This document shows positions 12,019 through 23,700 of a stretch of DNA of 64,000 nucleotides, piece after piece. This DNA is from Castanea sativa (lineage: Eukaryota; Streptophyta; Magnoliopsida; Fagales; Fagaceae). The position numbers and the translations under genes are program-made. The stretch spans positions 44,967,001 through 45,031,000 of the forward strand of contig NC_134013.1 of NCBI RefSeq assembly GCF_040712315.1, read 5' to 3'. Position 1 is the first letter of the stretch, and every line of letters starts with the position of its first letter. Below the pieces are notes generated by a model. That model did no database searches, was not told the DNA's origin, and saw nothing but the letters and a program-made list of their open reading frames with translations.

Positions 12019-13447
12019 TGTAAGAAAATGACATGTTTGTATCTCATACAAAACATACGCAGCGGAAATTTAACGGATCTACTTCATTCGTAATTGATTA
12101 GATGCATTATGTAAGTTTCAGAATTCAAGAACAAGAAAGGTACCTTGGTGTGGTGAATTTCAAAACAAAGATCGAAAGTACTTGGGAATAATTTTAATCT
12201 GCACTCCAATTCCACTAACGCCCAAGTTGTGTGGTCTCTCAATCAGTTTTTGTTCAAGGGAGAATGAGAGAGTGTCCAACACTCACATACACACCATTTT
12301 ACAATGATGTCTCTTTTTTTCATATATTAAAATTATGTATGTTACTCTCCTTATAACTGATTATCTAATTGAACTAGCCTTTTGGGCCTTTCCAATTGGG
12401 TTTTAGTATGTGGCTTGGAGTGGGACCAAAAGGGATCAATAAGACACTAGCTCCAATGGGCTTTAGGCTTTTCTGTCAACTCTTGACAAGTCCAAAGTTA
12501 CTATTAACTATATTTAATACCACTATATAAATATAGTTGACTTTAGGCCTTATTTATAAATTATATCCCAAGACTTTATTATACATGCAACACCTTCATA
12601 AAATATTCGTAATAATACAAAGTCATGAATGTAAACTGCCACTTTGTAAATTACTACATCTTATCCTTGAGTACCCGATTTAATCCTTTAAAGTTATTCA
12701 ACATATATGTATGAAATCCAATTTCATAAATATATACTTTAGTAACTTCTTACTAAAGTAGTTAGGCCTAACTCTCTGAATAACAAAACTCATTAAACTT
12801 ATCTCATGGGAATATTTTATATCTCCGTTTAAAGACTATGAATTCCATCTTGAGAATATATGTTCCATCAACACTAAATGTGGCTGTCCAACATACTGAG
12901 GTTTTGACCGTTACTTTAGATCTCACTCCTGATATATCAAAGCAACCTACATTTCATGATCAGGTCCATTATCCTCTCAGGATTAAGAGTTCATATAAAT
13001 AGAAGTCGTGAGATTTATTATTCATTTGACAGTCGTTAGGAGAATAATAAATCTCACAGCGGTCCAGTTCAATATGTCTTAACTCTTAAAACATATCAAC
13101 ATACCAACTAGAAATCTCAATTTCCATGATCAAGACAAATCATCTTAGTTGATATGTTATAGTCTTTGCAGATGAAATGTCCAATTTCATCACCGCCTAC
13201 GAACTATAATCTTGAGTTTACAAAGAACTTATAATTTATATCTTCTGTAACTTTTCACATAAATCACATACTATGCATCTCATGGACTATATGATAATGT
13301 CTTATATTCATGTTACCTTTATTTTAGATTATAATAAAACAAACTTATTAATCACAATATTAAGTCATACATCATGTCATACATAATGTCATACATAATA
13401 TCATACATAACATCATGCAATAGGATTTAAGGGCACTAATCCTAACA
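12019..13447 (-). mobile_element. Nested solo LTR of a related Copia family, TSD ATAAC
   Basis: 1,429 bases that begin TGTAAGAAAATGAC and end CCTAACA on the plus strand. They align along their length with the two LTRs of the host Copia element but differ more from each than those two differ from one another. Perfect 5-base direct repeats ATAAC flank the unit (12014-12018 and 13448-13452). There is no internal coding DNA next to it, so this is a solo LTR left by recombination between the LTRs of a younger or sister element that had inserted into the 5' untranslated part of the host element. Confidence 0.88.
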
Positions 13448-13452
13448 ATAAC

Positions 13453-13880
13453 ATCCAAGAGGTGCAAAACATCATTTACGCACAAGAAAATTACATTCAA
13501 TAGTCAATAACTATATCCAAGGGATATATATCCTTGGCCATAAAGAATCCGCATATACAAGATGGCCATCAAGCCAATAACTATAAAATGATCTTTCAAA
13601 GCTAAGCGATGCAATCAATTAATTCACGCAAATGGCAATTACCCACTTACATCCAATAACTATTGTGGCATATGAATATAACCAAATGATAACAATCACA
13701 TATATAGATTAATTCCATATTATGACATACAGATTCAACCTTTTGCCATATCAAACTTATATCATACGGATTCAACTTTTTGCCATATCAAACTTCATGA
13801 ATACGGCACCATTAAAGCATGAAAAGGATTTCTTTGATTCTAAAACTCAATCACATGTTATACAAGCATGAGATGAAAAC
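13453..13880 (-). other. Copia 5' internal non-coding segment
   Basis: Continuation of the internal leader of the Copia element between the nested solo LTR and the PBS. It contains short repeated phrases ('TTTTGCCATATCAAACTT' twice near 13740 and 13780). No coding frame is seen. Confidence 0.6.
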
Positions 13881-13895
13881 CTGGCTCTAATACCA
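13881..13895 (-). other. Primer binding site (initiator Met tRNA type)
   Basis: On the minus strand, two bases inside the 5' LTR end, the sequence reads TGGTATTAGAGCCAG. This matches the plant initiator-Met tRNA primer site TGGTATCAGAGC with one change. It confirms that 13898-15300 is the 5' LTR. Confidence 0.88.
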
Positions 13896-13897
13896 AT

Positions 13898-15300
13898 TGT
13901 TGGTAAATTTGGTTTTGTATCTCATACAAAACACACAGTGGAAGCAACAAACATGGATCTATTTCATTCATGATTGATAACATGCACTATGTAAATTTCA
14001 GAATTTAAGAACAAGATAGCGTACCTTGGTGTGGTGAAATTCAAAGTACTTGGGAACACTTTTAATCTCCACTCCAATTCCACTTTACCCCCAAGAAGTG
14101 TGGTCTCTCAATCAGTTTCCAAGGGAGAATAATTGAGTGGCTTCACTCACATATACATCATTTCACAATGATGTCTCTCTTTTTCTTTTTCTAATATTAA
14201 AAAATTATGTATATTTCTCCCTTTATAACTAACTGGTTATCTAATTGGGCTGGCTTATTGGGTCTTTCCAAGTGGGCTTTAGTGTGTAGCTTGGAGTGGG
14301 ACCAAAAGGGACCAATAAGACACTAGCTCCAATGGACCTTGGGCTTTTCTGTCAACTCTTGAGAAGTCCAAAGTTATTATTAATTATATTTAATACCACT
14401 ATATAAATGTAATTGCACTTTAGGCCTTATTAATAAATTATATCCCAAGACTTTATTATATGTGCAACCCTTCATAAAATATTCGTAGTAATACAAAATC
14501 ATAAATATAGACTGCCACTTTGAAGATTACTACATCTTAATCCTTGAGTACCCAGTTTAATCCTTTAAGTTATTCATCATATATTTATGAAATCCAATTT
14601 CATAAATATATACTTTAGTATTTCCTTACTAAAGTGCTTAGGCCTAACATTTTGAATAACCAAACCTATTAAATTTATCTCAAGAGAATATTTTATATCT
14701 CCGTTAAGAGATTATGAATTTCATCTTGAGAATATATGTTCCATCAACACTAAATGTAGCTACCCAACATACTGAGGTTTTGACCATTACTTTAGATCTC
14801 GCTCCTGATATATCAAAGTAACATACACCTCATGATCAGGTCCATTATTCTCTCAGGATTAAGAGTTCATGCAAATAAAAGTCGTGAAATTTATTATTCA
14901 TTTGACAGTCGTTAGGAGAATAATAAATCTCACAATGGTCTAGTTCAATATGTCTTAACTCTTAAAACATATCAACATACCAACTAGAAGTCTCCACTTC
15001 CATGATCAAGACAAATCATCTTAGTTGATATGTTATAGTCTTCGCAGATGAAATGCCCAATTTCATCACCGACTACGAACTATAATTCTGAATTTACAAA
15101 GAACTTATGGTTTATATTTTCTATAACTCTTCACATAAATGACATACTATGCATCTCATGGACTATATAATAATGTCCAAATATTCATGTTACCATTATT
15201 TTAGATAATAATAAAACAATTTTATTAATCATAACATTAAGTCATACATAATGTTATACATAGCATCATACAATAGGATTTACGGACACACATCCTAACA
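13898..15300 (-). repeat. Copia 5' LTR
   Basis: 1,403 bases, starting TGTTGGTAAATTTGG and ending CACACATCCTAACA on the plus strand; partner of the LTR at 5648-7067. Confidence 0.88.
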
Positions 15301-15542
15301 GTTTTTGCTTAGCTATGCTTATTTTGTCTAAGGTGTAATTTTTGAGTGGATTCATGTTGCAAAACATTCATCCCATTCCCATTTGTAATAAGCAAACCAT
15401 GTGTTTGATAAAATGTTTCATTCACTTTTGCAAGTTCAAGTCAACTGTACACAAACACTACTGTAATAGCTAAGTTAATTATGCCATACATTTGACTTCC
15501 AAATTTCATTTTCTCATGTTCATTAATGGTTTAATTTTGCAG

Positions 15543-15706
15543 GCTTTGAGGATCAATTAATGGCATTTTGTGTCTATGGAGGGCTACAGTACAATTACAA
15601 TTCCAATGTCACCTGTGGTCAAATTGGTTTCAATGTCTGCTTTAACTATACAAAAGCTGCCATTGCAATTGTTGCGTCCAAAGTACTCTTTACTGGCAAT
15701 GACAAA
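15543..15706 (+). other. Exon-like orphan fragment, function unknown
   Basis: A T-rich stretch ending TTTTGCAG is followed by an open frame of about 54 codons (FEDQLMAFCVYGGLQYN..., with three Cys and several Asn-X-Ser/Thr-like sites) and by a possible donor AAA|GTGAGG. This looks like one internal exon. I do not recognise the protein family, and no neighbouring exon could be found within several kb. It sits just right of the Copia insertion, so the element may have split a gene or a gene relic. It could also be a chance frame. Confidence 0.25.
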
Positions 15707-16739
15707 GTGAGGTTTGCTGGCCTATTCTCTTTCCTTTCTCAATTCTTGTAATAGTATTTGAAAAAATCCTTAAACCAAATTTCCCCTACCTCCGTCCAAA
15801 AATTTCTACCTTTGCAAAGATTATTAAGATGGACATGCAATTTATATTGGAGTTACACATGCCAAATGTGTGACACATAAAAATTAAGGAGATGTTTTAT
15901 TAGTTACTTAGTGCCAAGAATTTACAAATCTTTATTCTTATTTTAATTAGAATGTAATAATGCTAGATCTTTAATGGATTGAAGTGGTTGGGTCAGTAAT
16001 GAGCTTGAGGGAGGACATCCATTTTATTATATTAACAGATCGTGGAGTACACATATGGTCCATTGATCGTACTTTCCTCTAACTTTTTTTTTTCCCCATA
16101 GATAAAGCTTAAAATTTTATAAGCAAAACTATTTAAGTATTGTGTTATTTCAATATTGCATAGCGTGGGGCAAATTTGTCTGATTCCCATTATTAGTTCA
16201 AAATTTTATGGAGACTAGGTGGCTGAATGAGTTTTAAGGTTCTAATTTTAGTAGGCAGGGTGTTGTTTTTATGTGTTTTAATTCAAGTTGTGACCAAAAG
16301 ATAATTAAAAAAAAATTCTCCTAATTTTAATGGTTTGGTTGTAGGAAAAATGAGCAATGAATTTATGCTTCAATGGGCGTCATATCGTGCAAATCATAAA
16401 ACCTAGGTGAATTCTGTTCCATCTTCTCTTTGGTGGAAGAATTGACTGGATCAGTAAAATACCAATGTTTAGGCACACCATATAAACTCCTTTTTTCTTT
16501 TATGAGAATATTGCTATTGGGAAAATAAGGAGATTTGAGACCATGCATTCTAATGAGTCTAACTCACCCTCTTTTGGTTCTATATCTCTACATCACCAAG
16601 ACCAAGTGAGCTTCTTATATAATGTTTAATTAGCTAACGTCATTGGTATAGTAAGCAATTCTAATTGAATATTTGACTACAACTATTAGAATTGGGAAAA
16701 ATGTGTTACTTCATGTTATTACTTAAAAATATGTTAAAC
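15707..16739. other. Gene-free AT-rich stretch
   Basis: No coding frame longer than about 60 codons and no clear repeat ends. Only poly-T and AT-rich DNA is visible. Confidence 0.5.
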
Positions 16740-17818
16740 ATTCTATCTAACCTTCTCATATAGCAGCTTACAACATTATCCGGGCATCGGGCGGGCCCTC
16801 AGCTAGTATATATAAAAATAGAGACCTCATGCAGGACTACATGAGGTCTTGCCAAGTGGCACTCTAATTTTGCATTGAGCCTTTTTTTTACCTCTTTCAT
16901 TAAGTTTTTTTTTACTGTTACCCAAAAGTCTACATTAACTTATTTTACTGTTATTTCATTAGTCCTTGCACCACACGTTTATCTCTTCTTCACACCTTTT
17001 AGCATACCCACCGTTTTAATATTTTTTTTTTTAAAACAGCAAATAATTAATAATTAAGGATTAATAGTAATAACTAACTAGATAAAGCCCCGGAGAGAGA
17101 CAGAGAGACACAAAAATGTTGTAGATTGTTAAATAAAATGCATTGTTTCATTACATATTACCAAAATAAAAGACCTGAGACTGACAACACATTTGAAAGA
17201 GAGAGAAAAAGAAATCCGAGGGGCCGCCGCCTCCGCCATATTAGCCTCCCACCACCATCAAGACGCTGAAACTCTTACGGGGTTCTTTTTTTTCTTTTTA
17301 AATTAGGGGCTTAAATATCATTTAGACTTGGGTAATTTGGTTGGATAGTTTTTGTTTTGGATATATAAGTAGAGAGAATATTTGGTACGCAATGTAAAGC
17401 CATATTCTACCATGGTTTTAAATCATCTATAAGACAAATGCATACACACTTGCCCACACCATATCTTAATTAATGTTGCACTATCAATGAGTAGACGAAA
17501 ATGAGAGAGTTAGACATACTTTCATTTCATAGTATGAAATATGTGAACACAACACAAATTAGTGGATTTTCATGGTCCCGTTACTCTTTTGCATTTATTT
17601 TTGGTTTCATGATCTTAAAAAAAATTAATCTTATCTTGAGAATGCTATAAATATGCTTTGAAACTACTAAATTAATTTTTAATATATCAAAATGTATATG
17701 TTTCTTTACTCTAATTTAGTTTACTTTTTTCTTTATAATATATGTATAACACTATCCAAAACCGTCTTATATAAAATATTACAAAATTATTCATACATCG
17801 CACGGGCAACTTACTAGT
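16740..17818 (+). mobile_element. Helitron-like segment bounded by two CTAGT 3' ends
   Basis: Two similar ends are seen. ATTATCCGGGCATCGGGCGG...CTAGT ends at 16807, and ATTATTCATACATCGCACGG...CTAGT ends at 17818. In Helitrons the 3' end is a short GC hairpin followed by CTRRT and inserts before T; the second end is followed by T, the first by A. The hairpins are decayed. The interval between them holds a perfect short inverted repeat at 16822-16849 and a GC-rich patch near 17220-17280, but no Rep/helicase frame, so a non-autonomous Helitron is the best guess. The 5' TC end was not fixed. Confidence 0.4.
16822..16849. repeat. Perfect 10-base inverted repeat (hairpin)
   Basis: AGACCTCATG and CATGAGGTCT flank an 8-base loop CAGGACTA. 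It lies 15 bases after the first CTAGT end and could be the subterminal hairpin of a Helitron-like element. Confidence 0.7.
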
Positions 17819-18129
17819 TATTCTTAATTGCCCAAACCTTTTAGAAGGACCAAATTAAAAAACATCTTGTACAAAAATAGCTAAATACTAGGATATTCAA
17901 TCAAATTAGGATGAAATTAGTAACAAATTCTGTATTGCATCTTCTCATATAATTACTTGAACCCTAAGCTTGCTCACACTTTCTTGGACGTTTGCATTAT
18001 ATTTACTTCTAGACTCGTAGAGATGCTTCTGAAGTCATTTGTCCTTTTCTTCTCTTTTATAACTAGCACATTTAACATATTTGATACCAACATTCGCCGC
18101 TGAAAATGTATAGGAATCACATTATTCTT

Positions 18130-18355
18130 AGATGCACTTTAGACACTCTAAGTGTGCGTTTGGCTCTAAATTAAAAAGTCAGTTTACTTTACAATTCAGC
18201 TTATTTTTGCTACTATTCATGACCCCACTACACTTTTTGGTACTATCCATGAGTCTTAATGTACTATTTCAACTAATTTTTACATTTATCTACAATATTT
18301 TCTGCAAAAAGTTTACAGTTTCAGCAAAATAAGTGGATCTCAAGCAGACCCTATA
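18130..18355. mobile_element. Short MITE, probably hAT-like
   Basis: The unit starts near AGTGTGCGTTTGGCTC and ends near ATCTCAAGCAGACCCT, which are degenerate inverted copies (compare GTGCGTTTGG with GTCTGCTTGAG). Inside, phrases such as 'TACTATTCATGACCCCACTA' and 'CAGTTTCAGCAAAATAAG' are typical of a MITE common in woody rosids. The small ORF across it is not a gene. Confidence 0.5.
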
Positions 18356-18623
18356 TTAAGATCATTTGTCAAGAGTTTGATAACTGAGAATCAGGATTTG
18401 AAATTTGAAAATTCCAAATTGATATTTCGAGTATTAAATGATGTTAATGTGGTATTTTGTTAGTATCACTTTAATGAAAGGGTCACATTGATATCATTGA
18501 AATTCTTAAGGGAATAAATTGCAATTTTTGAAATTAAAAAATTAAAATAAAATAAAAAGAAAAAAACGAAAAATTGAAATTCAGAAAGCTAATATAGAAG
18601 TGACATCAAACTTAATTGTTTAA

Positions 18624-20723
18624 AATGTTGTGGTGGGCCTTTTGTGTTGTTGGGCTTTGATCTCTCCTACTATACCACGGCCTGTGATTCTGAGGTATGA
18701 AAGTTGGGACTAGTCTAAGTGAAACACACCTTAGGCCAGCTTGTGCACAAGTTGAGCTATCTTAGCATAGACATGTCTTGGCAGGGGTCTTAAATGTACA
18801 GCGTGCTCACGGCAAGAATAACTATCACATAAATTACAGCAAAAAACGCAATACAGCAGGATAACTAAAACATTTTATGAATAACACTAACGCCTAAATA
18901 ACACAACAAAGGAATACAACAAGGTCGTGGCAGAATAATACAATCACGAATAACAAGATCACAACAAACAATTCAGTAATAAGATGACAAGTTATCATTC
19001 ATCAACCAAAAAGTAAAACTCGTCTACCAAAGAAATGAGCTTAGCTTTTCATCAAACACAAGTCCAAAAAGGGAGCCAAACTCCAATGTGTGTAACCTCA
19101 AAGAAGGCTCCTGCCATAGAGATTACACACTTTAGAAAAAGACCTAGATGGCTTGAACTCTAATTCTTAACTTCTCAGAGGGTGGGTCTGTCAAGAGGGA
19201 GAGAAATGGGTAGCCTATTGATGCATGCCTATATTCCTATCACTCATGCTTTTCTCTAATTTCTATGTTTTTCTTTTCTCTCATTCTCTTCCTTGTTCTA
19301 TCTCTATTTTTTGTCGTGGTTGTCCCCCCCCCCCCCCCCATTTTCACTGTTCACAACTATTTCATTTTATATTGTCTGCCATGACATAATTTACCATTTT
19401 TATCCCTTAACCGCTTTTGGCTCATTGTGGGTGTCCTTCCAAGACTACCCACTAGTCTGCCGACTGCCCACCACTACCATTACATTGTGTTGGTTGTGTC
19501 ACGCCTTATTTCCAGACAAAAAATGGCTTGTTTTATCCCTTACCTCTCTTTTTTCTCAATACTCTTATCTGGATAAGGGTTAAACATCTTCCTCACCTAC
19601 CTCTATGGCATGTATCCGATGGTTCCAGCTCATACTTACTTCTTTTGGGTGAGATACCATCCCAGTAGGACATTCAGCAGGACATTTCTCCCCAAAGAAG
19701 TTTGAGCGGGAACCCCAAAATAGACTCCCTCTTTCTCTCGACCACCAGACCACACCATCTCATACCCTTGACCCGTGGCCCACCTCCAATGTATTGACTA
19801 GGTACAAGTTGGTAGTGCATGGGCCTTATGTGTATGCTCCACTTCTGTCTGAGTCCATTACTTTTCTGGCCTTCGTGCCTTTGCAATTACCTTCGTGTTT
19901 GTCTGATTCTATAGTACGTTCTGGTAGGTGTTTAACTCTTGCGGCGTGCAAGACATATGGGCCTTTGAGTTCACATTTTTTGCCTTCCATCTCTTCTTTG
20001 GACTGAGTTGGTTAGGTGAAGGTCCTCTCCTTCTTGCCTAGTCCATCTTCTTTCCTATGTCCATGTGCCTTTTGGCTAAGGATCCTACCATGCCATTACA
20101 TTATTCCTATTATATCATTACCTCTCCTTTATTTCCTTGTTACCCATGGCCTTTCAAGCTGATGCTCCCACCAGTCCACTTTCCACATCTTTACCTCTTT
20201 TGGGTTTTACTGGCCAGCATTCTTGCTGTAACAGCCCATTTCCCACATCCTTAACTATTTTGGGTTTTATTGGCCAACATTCCTACTATGTCAACCCATT
20301 TCACTCCTTGAGCTTCCTCAACCCATTTGCTTCTTCTTTACCTCTTTTACTCCTATGGGCTTTTGCTAAATACTTTGAGCTTTCTCGATCCAATTACCAC
20401 ACCTTTACTTTTTATTACTTTTTGGACTTATTTGCTTTTAAGCCAACCCAATGAATTTACTAATTCATTTCTTGGGCTTCCCTGACCTATTTACCTCCTC
20501 TTTACCTCTTATTATTCCCATAAGTTTACTACTTCATTCTTTGGGCTTTCTCGGCCCATTTACTTCCTCTTTATCTCTTATTATTCTTGTGCGCTTGCTG
20601 ACCATTATTCCTGCCATTCCAGCCTACTGGGCTTACTTTACTATTTTCTCTTCCCATTTTCTTAATATTGTTGGGCTTCTTTTGTAATTGGGCTTTTTGT
20701 TAAAAGTGGACATCAACAAATGT
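18624..20723 (-). mobile_element. Solo LTR (18629-20718) with perfect TSD AATGT
   Basis: Read on the minus strand, the unit starts TGTTGATGTCC and ends GGCCCACCACA, 2,090 bases. It is homologous along its length to the LTR at 2976-4988, which lies in the opposite orientation. AATGT at 18624-18628 and again at 20719-20723 is a perfect target-site duplication. No PPT, PBS or internal domain adjoins it, so it is a solo LTR from LTR-LTR recombination. Several ORFs inside it are low-complexity frames rich in repeated Leu, Phe and Pro and are not genes. Confidence 0.88.
19324..19339. repeat. Poly-C run (16 C)
   Basis: A run of 16 C inside the solo LTR. Such runs are rare in plant DNA and are prone to sequencing or assembly length error. 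Confidence 0.9.
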
Positions 20724-23700
20724 ATTTTAGCTATTTATTTTTTATTCTTAAGAGTCGGAACAACTTACCGGCAATTGATTAAAGAATATATATATGATCA
20801 CCGACCACTACCCAGTGGCCACAAAATTCACTAGTAGAAGAAGAAACCTTGGTAAGCGACATTACATTTCCACAATACCAAAAGCTATAGAGTAGTTGAG
20901 TTTATTAACTTAACTTTTTCTAAATAATGAGTGGGTAGTATTTCTAAATAATGAGTGCTGCTGTAAGAAATAATATTATTTATGTTGGACATACTAATAC
21001 TACTTTCTGTGTTAAGATTTCTTCCAATTCGGTTAGGTGTCTCTGCTACTTGTACCTTAAGCTTGGGGTCAAACATCTCAATTCAATACCAATGTCTTTG
21101 ATTGTCCCAAAATTTTGGGATCCGCTATGAATCCTTAAAATTTTAGTCAAGGACGGTCACAATTAAAAAAGAAAAGAAAAAAAGGTCGTATCCTACCCCC
21201 TACTTTTGCGGGATCTTGGAGAGGATATGGTTGGCCACAATAAGTTCTAAAATTTTTGGCTATGGATCCTTTCAAATACTGCACTAGCAAAATTAAACAA
21301 ATTCCATCATTCAGCTAGCGAACTAAATGCATAAATACAACTCTAATAGAGATATGTATATTGCTACCAGAACCAACTTAACTAATGTGGATCACTTCTT
21401 CATGTATAGAGATAAGCTTGCTGATGCATTTACAATTACTTGGCTGCAGAGACATTGGCCTAACATTGTTGAAAATGTAAATAGAGACCTTAATTGTGCT
21501 TTGATTTTAAAATTTTGGAAATGGTAAAGGAATCAGAACTACTTTAATGCCTTTACAACATTTCAGTTGAGAATCTGTCTTCTATTTTCCAAATGATGGA
21601 TCACTTGAGACAGTAGAAAAATCAAAGCGATCAGTAAATCCTATCAACAAATTTCATCTCCTAGTTTTGAATGAAATGCGATCAACCATGGGCTCAATTA
21701 CAAGTGTTGAGCATTTGCTGTTAGCTTGTTACAGTGTAATGACTGCTTAACAGGAAAAATTCTGTCATGCAAAGGCAAAGTCACCCACAAGTGTAAAAAT
21801 GTGCAGCTGAAAATTTTCCTATCATTTAATATCATGTGCATAACAGTGTATCCAACATGCTATCTAATGATGAAAGGAGGCAAACAGAAAAATATCATAT
21901 TTTTCATGTCTCCACTTATGCTAGAAAATCAAAATCCACAAAAGATTAGACAGATGATGGCTGTATTCAAAGTGAGGGACACAGCTGCAGAGCAATATTT
22001 AGGGCTCTACTCTTCATGGGAAAGCCCCCCAATCTACTTTGATGTAGTCCTACAATGACAATGTGCTGAAAATCTGTCCCAAGTTTTCATGTAAATGTAA
22101 TAATTGGGAGGCAATCCATGATGCAGGGGAAAAGGGAAGCTTCGCAATCCGGACTTCTGTCCCAGGTTTTTTCTCATAATGAGAGGAAATCCAAGATGTA
22201 GTAGCAGTGAAAATGGAAGCGGGAAGCCTGACAATCTGAATATCACTGGTCATATTTCAGAATATGAAAAGATGCCTGTCCTACAGAACTTAATAGAAGC
22301 AATTAGGAGACCAAATGAAGAGTCATATGGTTGGCTGTAGAATATACTAAAAAACAATGCTGACTATACCTGCCAAATTCATACATTTGATTTCATAAGT
22401 CCTTGTCAAACTAGAAACCAAATGAAATTTAAAAAAATTTATAAAAAAATTAGATAGATATCAAATCTTAGTAAGATCCTCTTGTCGTTCAGCTTAATTT
22501 CAATCTGATTGTGCCACATATGAGGTTACACAGATGAGTAAGAATGATCAAGTGAATAATATGAATGATGAAGCATCATTTTTAATAACCAGAGGAAATG
22601 AATTATGGTTTACCACTACATTCGATGCCCATAAATAATCAAAGGTGAGAGAGAGTGAAAACCACAAAATTAATGGAAACTTGAACACAGATCTAAATAA
22701 AAATAACGAGGATTCAAAGCTGAATAGAGTTGAATTATGCACTGACTAATCAATGTTTCATCTGACCAAGGTGCATTAAAGAGTAGAGTATACATGAAAA
22801 TTCGGGACCTAATAAAGCTTCTTCTTGGCCCTATATATAAAGAGAGAGAGAGAGGTTATCAGAGAAATATTATTAGTGAAAATTGCAAGGAAAGATACAA
22901 GTTTTTCATGATGATGAACAATAGGAAACGGAAAAAACCAACAAGAAGAAGAAAGAAATCAGGAAATTATTATAAGAAAAAATTAAGACCATCTCAAAGT
23001 GTGGATATCCCAATTAATTAAAATATGTTTTAGGTATGTTTTATTTAGTTATTTCATATTTTATAATTATTTAAAGTTTCAATATAAATAATGTCAAAAA
23101 TTTTTAAGTATATTTAAAAGAAATGATATATTTTAATAAAGAAAAATTTATTTTTCTCCCAACAAATCAACATATTAAGAACATGTAGGAGTATTCACTT
23201 TGTCACACGTGGGGGACCTTAAGCATATTGGGTCATTTTTACATTGTGAGTGTGATTTGAGATGAAAAGAAAATAACGATAATATTAACCACAAAAATAC
23301 GTTATTGATTTTGGTGTGACATCTCAGCAAAAGACAAGTTCTCTTCCTAAAAATAGTGCAACGATTTCCCTTGATCATTCTTAATAACTTCAACAAATAT
23401 GTATATTTAAATACCCCATCACCTCTCTCCATAGTCCCAAAAAACACCTCTCTCTCTCTCTCTCTCTCATTAAATTAAATTAATTCTCACTTTCTTCTCT
23501 TCTCTTAGGTCTACCCAAAAAAAAAATCTTCACTTTCCTCTCTTCTCTTCAATAAAAAAAATAAAAAACACTCTAAATTGTAAGAGTCATGTTAACGGGT
23601 GCATTTAGGGCAATGGTCAACAATTCACTTTAGAAAAGTTTCAACACAATTTTTATAGGAAATGGAAAAAGCTGTCAAAACATTAATTTTTTTTCTTTTC

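Larger units (their letters stand above)
5648..15300 (-). mobile_element. Degenerate full-length Copia retrotransposon with both LTRs
   Basis: The order on the minus strand is 5' LTR (15300-13898), PBS, 5' untranslated DNA containing a nested solo LTR, gag (from 11055), protease, integrase, reverse transcriptase, RNase H (to about 7090), PPT, 3' LTR (7067-5648). Integrase before reverse transcriptase marks Copia. The two LTRs begin and end alike (TGTTAGGAT...ACCAACA on the minus strand) and align along their length, with scattered differences and small indels. Flanking 5-mers are GCTTT on the left and GTTTT on the right, an imperfect target duplication. The reading frame carries many stops, so the copy cannot move by itself. 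Confidence 0.9.

Noticed and set aside
19293..20687. Plus-strand ORFs in the solo LTR
   Set aside because: They are the same low-complexity frames as in the homologous LTR at 2976-4988 and contain no conserved domain.
21100..21260. SINE-like 'CCCAAAATTTTGGGATCCGC' stretch, with a weaker echo near 31455
   Set aside because: No Pol III A and B boxes, tail or target duplications could be found; left as an unclassified repeat.
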